A stretch of DNA of 64,000 bases, taken from contig SEHB01000010.1 in assembly GCA_004143945.1 (NCBI GenBank), forward strand, positions 1-64,000. The letters run 5' to 3'. The position numbers were made by a program, and so were the translations under genes. Below, piece by piece: positions 60,488 to 64,000 of the stretch (position 1 is the first letter of the stretch; each line of letters starts with the position of its first letter). Origin of the DNA: Lysobacteraceae bacterium (lineage in GTDB: Bacteria; Pseudomonadota; Gammaproteobacteria; Xanthomonadales; Rhodanobacteraceae). Under the pieces are notes generated by a model. The model was not told the DNA's origin. It worked only from the letters and a program-made list of their open reading frames with translations, and did no database searches.

Positions 60488-61426
60488 TCAGCGCGTCGAG
60501 AGCGGGATCGAAGGCTCGAAGCCGTCGCGGAACACCGCATCGAAATCCGGGTTCGGCACCAGCGCGATGAACGTGCCGCCCGAGATGCCTCCGTCGGCGC
60601 CGTTGGCGAGCACGCCGAGCGACGCGCCGGTGAGCCGGTCGTAGCGCTGCACGCGGTTGCCCCAGAGCACCAGCAGGGAACCGTCGCCATCGAGCGCGAG
60701 ACCGGTCGGCCGAACCAGACCACCGAGCAGGGTGTCGACGAGTTGCCCGGTTGCCGCGTCGAAGCGGTAGACCGCGCCACTGCCCTCGCCGCCGACGAGG
60801 ATCGTGCCGCCCTCGTCGACGATGCCGCGCGTTTCGGAGAGTCCCGCGCTGCCCGGCGCGATGAACGTCGCTTCGACCTCGCCGCTGGCCGGATCCACGC
60901 GCGCGACGCTGTCGGTGTCGTAGCCGGGAACGTACAGCAGCCCCGCCGCGCTGACGATCATGCCGTTGTCGGCCCCGAGCAGGCCGCTGTCGGACGGCAG
61001 GAGCGTGCCGATCACCGCGCCGCTCGCAGCGTCAAGCTCGACCACGCTGCTGCTGCCGTATCCGGCGACGAACACCTCCCCGCCGGCGCCGAACGCGATG
61101 CCGGTGGGATCGAAATCCGCGGGCAGCTGCGCGAACACGTCGACGAAGGCATAGTCGTCGCCCCGACGGTAGCGCTGCACCTGGTCATTGCCTTCGCTCA
61201 CGACGTAGACGAGGTTGTCGCGCGGGTTGTGGCGCACCGCCTGCGCGCCGTCGATGCGCCCCGCGTGTTCGAGCTGGCGCAGGAATGCGCCGCTGCAGGC
61301 GTCGTAGATCGCGACGTTGTCGGAGAAATAGCCGCTCACGAGCAGGTGCCGCGTGCACGGCTTCGCGTGCGGGACCGGCGAAACGGCGAGCAGCACCAGG
61401 GCCGTCGCAAGGATGCGGGCGTGCAT
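60488..61426 (-). CDS. Secreted NHL-like propeller protein with GFE tag
   Basis: A 312-residue exported protein; ATG 61426 has GAGGTGA five bases upstream. A signal peptide ending PHA is followed by six or so blades with NHL/SMP-30-like motifs (DPTGIAFGAGGEVFVAGYGSSSVVELDAASG, RPTGLALDGDGSLLVLWGNRVQRYD), giving a beta-propeller without visible catalytic residues. Near the end is AVFRDGFEPSIPLSTR, the shared tag followed by eight residues. It is divergent, across 164 bases, from the gene for a membrane winged-helix regulator. Confidence 0.78.
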   Translation of the reverse strand: MHARILATALVLLAVSPVPHAKPCTRHLLVSGYFSDNVAIYDACSGAFLRQLEHAGRIDGAQAVRHNPRDNLVYVVSEGNDQVQRYRRGDDYAFVDVFAQLPADFDPTGIAFGAGGEVFVAGYGSSSVVELDAASGAVIGTLLPSDSGLLGADNGMIVSAAGLLYVPGYDTDSVARVDPASGEVEATFIAPGSAGLSETRGIVDEGGTILVGGEGSGAVYRFDAATGQLVDTLLGGLVRPTGLALDGDGSLLVLWGNRVQRYDRLTGASLGVLANGADGGISGGTFIALVPNPDFDAVFRDGFEPSIPLSTR

Positions 61427-61590
61427 GGGATCACCTCGTGCGGGAAGGAGTGGCGAGGGTGCGCGTCGCGACGACGCGCGACCTTCGCGGAACCTTCGCG
61501 CGACCTCCCTTGTTCCTCCCTTCGACGCGACCACGGCAGTCTTCGTAGTCTGATCGCCCGCTGCCGCGCCCGGCTTGCTAGCATTCGTGC

Positions 61591-63705
61591 ATGACCGGCA
61601 GCAGCCCTCCCGCGACCGCCTACCGCTTCCTGGATTGGAGCTACGAGCCCGCGCTGCGACGGCTGGTCGGACCCGCAGCGCAAACACGGCTGAAACCGTT
61701 GCCGGACCGCCTGCTGCGCTGCCTGCTCGACGCGCCGGGCCAGGTGCTCGCACGCGACCACCTGATCGCGCAGGTGTGGACGCGACGCGAGGTCAACGAC
61801 GAAGTCCTCTCGCGCGCGATCGCGGAACTGCGCGCGCTGCTCGGTGACGATGCGCGCGAACCGCGTTACGTCGAGACGTTGTCCAAGGGCGGCTACCGCT
61901 GGATCGCGCCCGTGCAACGCGTGGTCACCGACGCCCTCGCCGCTGCGCCGCCGGCGGCGGCCGCCACGCCGAGCGGCGTCTCCTTGCGCGCGCCGCGCCG
62001 AGCGCTCGCGCTCGTGCTCGCACTGGCCGTCCTCGCCGCCTTGGTGACACTGTGGGCCCGGTGGCCGCATCCGCCGGCGCGCGCGCCGCAGCCGGATCCG
62101 GCGCCGCTCGCACTCGCGCTGCTCTCGGCGCGCCCGCTCGCGACGGACCCGCTGCTCGAGTCGGATGCGCGCTTCGACGCGAGCGGTCGCGTCGTGTACG
62201 TGCGCACCGATGCGGGTGGCGATCGGAGCGAGCTCGTGCTGATCGATCCGGCGAGCCTCGCCGAGCGCGTGCTGTGGGACGCCCGCGGTGCGTTGCGCCA
62301 ACCGGCTCCGTCGCCGGACGGGCGCGAAGTCGCGGTATTGCACTTCGCTGACGACGCCTGCGAAGTCTGGAGCGTCGCACTCGTCGACCTGCAACGAACG
62401 CGCCTCGGCGCGTGCGCGCGCTCGGTCGTGGGCGGCATGGAGTGGACCGACGGCGGCCAGGGCCTGATCCATACCGGTGTCGCGACGCTGCCGGGGCGCG
62501 AACCGGGCCTGGTGCTGCTCGACCGCCGCAGCGGCGCGCAGCGCGTGCTGACGACGCCCGCATCCGGCGAAGGCGCCCACACGCATGCGCGCCTGTCCCC
62601 CGATCGGACGCGCATCGTCTACGCGAGCATGCACGATGGAGAAGGCCAGCTCTGGGAATCGGACTGGCCCGCGCTGCGCGCGCGCACCGCGCTGCTGAAG
62701 CGACCCGATCCCGTATACGGGCATGCGTTCGAACCCGCAGGCCAGGGGCTGTGGATAGCGGGTGACCTGACCCGCTACCGCGCGTTGCATCGCCTGCTCG
62801 CGGGCGGCGAACCCGAACTGATCGGCGGGCGTGGTGCGCGATCGATCGACATCGCGGCCGACGGCGCCGTGGTCTGGTCCGAAGCCAATTACGATGCCGA
62901 CGTCTGGCTGCGCGCGTCGGCCGATGCACCGTGGGTCGCGATCGCGCGCTCGAACCGCTACGAGTCGCAGCCCGAGTTCTCGCCCGATGGCCAGCGCGTC
63001 GCGTTGATCAGCAATCGCGGCGGCAGCGAATCGGTGTTCGTGCATGACCGGCGCGACGGCAGCGTGCGCGCGCTCACGCTGGATCCGGAGTCTCGCTGGG
63101 TGCGCCCAGTCTGGTCGATGCGCGAAGACGCGCTGGTCATCACGGCCTACCACGACCGCCACACCCGCCTGTACCGCTTCCGCCTCGACGAGGATCGCGC
63201 GCAGCCGCTCGACCAGATCGATGCGGGCGCGTTCCAGGGCACCGAGCTCGCCGATCGCCTCGTCTACATGACCGGCAATGGCGGCGGTCGCGGGCAGTTG
63301 ATGCAATGGCACGACGCGCACGCGCAGCCGGAGGACCTCGGCGTCGGCGTCGTCACCGCCTACCGCGCGTCGCCGCAGTGGCTGGTCTGGCGCAACGAGG
63401 GATCTACCACGCTGCGCGCCGCGCCATGGCCGTCGCTGCAGCCGGTGCGCGAGATCGCCACGGACGATGGCAGCGAAGCGCTCGCGCTCGCAGGCGACAC
63501 GCTGCACTACCTCGACCGTGGCGCGTTGTGGACGCTGCGTCTTCCCGATGGCGAACCCGTCCGCGCCGGGGCCGAGCGCATCCCGAACGGCAACGGCCCC
63601 AGCCTCGCGGCATCGGCCGACGGCGCGATCGCACTCGTCACGCTGACCTCGCTCGGCATCGACCTGATGATCGCCGATGTGCCCGCGATCGGTGCCCGGC
63701 CGTAG
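61591..63705 (+). CDS. Membrane winged-helix regulator with PD40-type propeller
   Basis: A 704-residue CadC/ToxR-type protein. Residues 10-108 are an OmpR-type winged helix (LKPLPDRLLRCLLDAPGQVLARDHLIAQVWTRREV, YVETLSKGGYRWIAP). One membrane helix (about 137-156) leads to a periplasmic region with TolB/PD40-like propeller repeats (PAPSPDGREVAVL, SPDGQRVALISNRGGSESVFV). It should sense a signal outside the membrane and act directly on DNA. The divergent neighbour encodes a tagged secreted propeller protein, a likely target. A dienelactone hydrolase gene follows 133 bases downstream. Confidence 0.85.
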   Translation: MTGSSPPATAYRFLDWSYEPALRRLVGPAAQTRLKPLPDRLLRCLLDAPGQVLARDHLIAQVWTRREVNDEVLSRAIAELRALLGDDAREPRYVETLSKGGYRWIAPVQRVVTDALAAAPPAAAATPSGVSLRAPRRALALVLALAVLAALVTLWARWPHPPARAPQPDPAPLALALLSARPLATDPLLESDARFDASGRVVYVRTDAGGDRSELVLIDPASLAERVLWDARGALRQPAPSPDGREVAVLHFADDACEVWSVALVDLQRTRLGACARSVVGGMEWTDGGQGLIHTGVATLPGREPGLVLLDRRSGAQRVLTTPASGEGAHTHARLSPDRTRIVYASMHDGEGQLWESDWPALRARTALLKRPDPVYGHAFEPAGQGLWIAGDLTRYRALHRLLAGGEPELIGGRGARSIDIAADGAVVWSEANYDADVWLRASADAPWVAIARSNRYESQPEFSPDGQRVALISNRGGSESVFVHDRRDGSVRALTLDPESRWVRPVWSMREDALVITAYHDRHTRLYRFRLDEDRAQPLDQIDAGAFQGTELADRLVYMTGNGGGRGQLMQWHDAHAQPEDLGVGVVTAYRASPQWLVWRNEGSTTLRAAPWPSLQPVREIATDDGSEALALAGDTLHYLDRGALWTLRLPDGEPVRAGAERIPNGNGPSLAASADGAIALVTLTSLGIDLMIADVPAIGARP

Positions 63706-63838
63706 TGCGCAGTCGCTGATCACGCGCCCGGCGGCAGGCGATGCGCGAGCGTGCCGACGCGACGACACAGCGCAGCCATCGTCACGGCCGTGAGCTGCTC
63801 GGCGCTATGATGCGGCACCCCTGCCGCGGAGCTTCCCG

Positions 63839-64000
63839 ATGCGCATTCCCCTGCTGTCTGCCTGCCTGTTCCTGCTTCCGTTGCCTGCACTCGCCGCGAT
63901 GCAGGCGAAACCGGTCGAGTGGACGATCGGCGAACGTCGCTTCAGCGGCACGATCGTGTACGACGACGCCGGCACTGCGCAGCGGCCCGGCCTCGTCATG
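63839..64000 (+). CDS. Start of a dienelactone hydrolase family gene (partial)
   Basis: The first 54 residues are present; the rest lies beyond the window. The start has a GGAG site upstream and a signal peptide ending ALA. The sequence VEWTIGERRFSGTIVYDDA followed by RPGLVM is the usual opening of periplasmic dienelactone hydrolase-type alpha/beta hydrolases. The nucleophile and histidine cannot be checked. Confidence 0.75.
   Translation, partial: MRIPLLSACLFLLPLPALAAMQAKPVEWTIGERRFSGTIVYDDAGTAQRPGLVM

Noticed and set aside
1-64000. tRNA or rRNA genes
   Set aside because: No sequence with a T-loop/anticodon arrangement or rRNA similarity was found by eye in the intergenic regions; a covariance search would be needed to exclude small RNAs.

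Overview
The window is a gene-dense chromosomal stretch of very high G+C (about 68-70%). Synonymous third positions are almost all G or C, so long meaningless open frames lie opposite most real genes. The gene content points to a gammaproteobacterium of the Xanthomonadales/Lysobacterales, probably Rhodanobacteraceae-like. Evidence is the secreted proteins tagged with a short Phe-x-Asp-Gly-Phe-Asp/Glu motif, membrane winged-helix regulators of the CadC/ToxR type, REP-type GTAGGAGCGC repeats, DUF3297 and DUF6164 genes, and a DUF1800/DUF1501 pair. No rRNA, tRNA, CRISPR array or intact prophage was seen. Species assignment is inference.

Layout. 1-133: apparent right end of an IS3-type element. 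431-4079: a secreted cupredoxin, then the DUF1800-DUF1501 pair. 4108-4556: tandem array of REP doublets. 4569-7675: two tagged secreted proteins on the minus strand (a P-domain/VCBS protein and a propeller-like protein). 7780-9643: rluF, an OsmC peroxidase and a YbaY-like lipoprotein. 9665-10200: array of a 124-bp inverted-repeat unit. 10229-16444: M28 peptidase; DUF6164-trxC-Oxidored-like operon; beta-CASP exonuclease; DUF3297-YCII pair; M23 peptidase. 16505-23837: 7TMR-DISM diguanylate cyclase, MscS channel, dienelactone hydrolase, small zinc proteins, methyltransferase and YkgJ pair. 23972-28894: phospholipase D-like synthase, serine-hydrolase lipoprotein, PQQ-type sugar dehydrogenase. 28999-41156: tagged surface proteins (delta-60 repeat protein, a 1664-residue subtilase, an FG-GAP protein) interleaved with a membrane winged-helix/TPR regulator and an alkB-xth repair pair. 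41288-48463: GST, DUF1615 lipoprotein, second diguanylate cyclase, orphan ParA, ZIP transporter, TPR-methyltransferase. 48753-58383: large tagged secreted protein, VOC protein, PNPOx-like protein, coiled-coil lipoprotein, DUF1579 and host-attachment proteins, MarR-GNAT regulator, and a divergent Lrp/AsnC-ornithine cyclodeaminase pair. 58428-58910: a repeat and a decayed histidine kinase. 58936-64000: small secreted protein, esterase-like hydrolase, tagged propeller protein divergent from a second membrane winged-helix regulator, and the start of a dienelactone hydrolase gene.

How it fits together. Much of the window encodes the cell envelope and exported proteins: proteases, surface beta-propellers, lipoproteins and metal, redox or stress functions. 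The strongest unexplained signal is the motif [V/I/L]-F-x-[D/N/S]-[G/T]-F-[D/E]. It occurs in ten signal-peptide proteins here: at or within eight residues of the C-terminus in seven, directly after the signal peptide in two, and at a domain boundary in one. It behaves like a portable tag for a class of exported proteins. Two membrane-anchored winged-helix regulators each sit next to a gene for such a tagged protein. Several families of palindromic interspersed repeats occupy the intergenic space.
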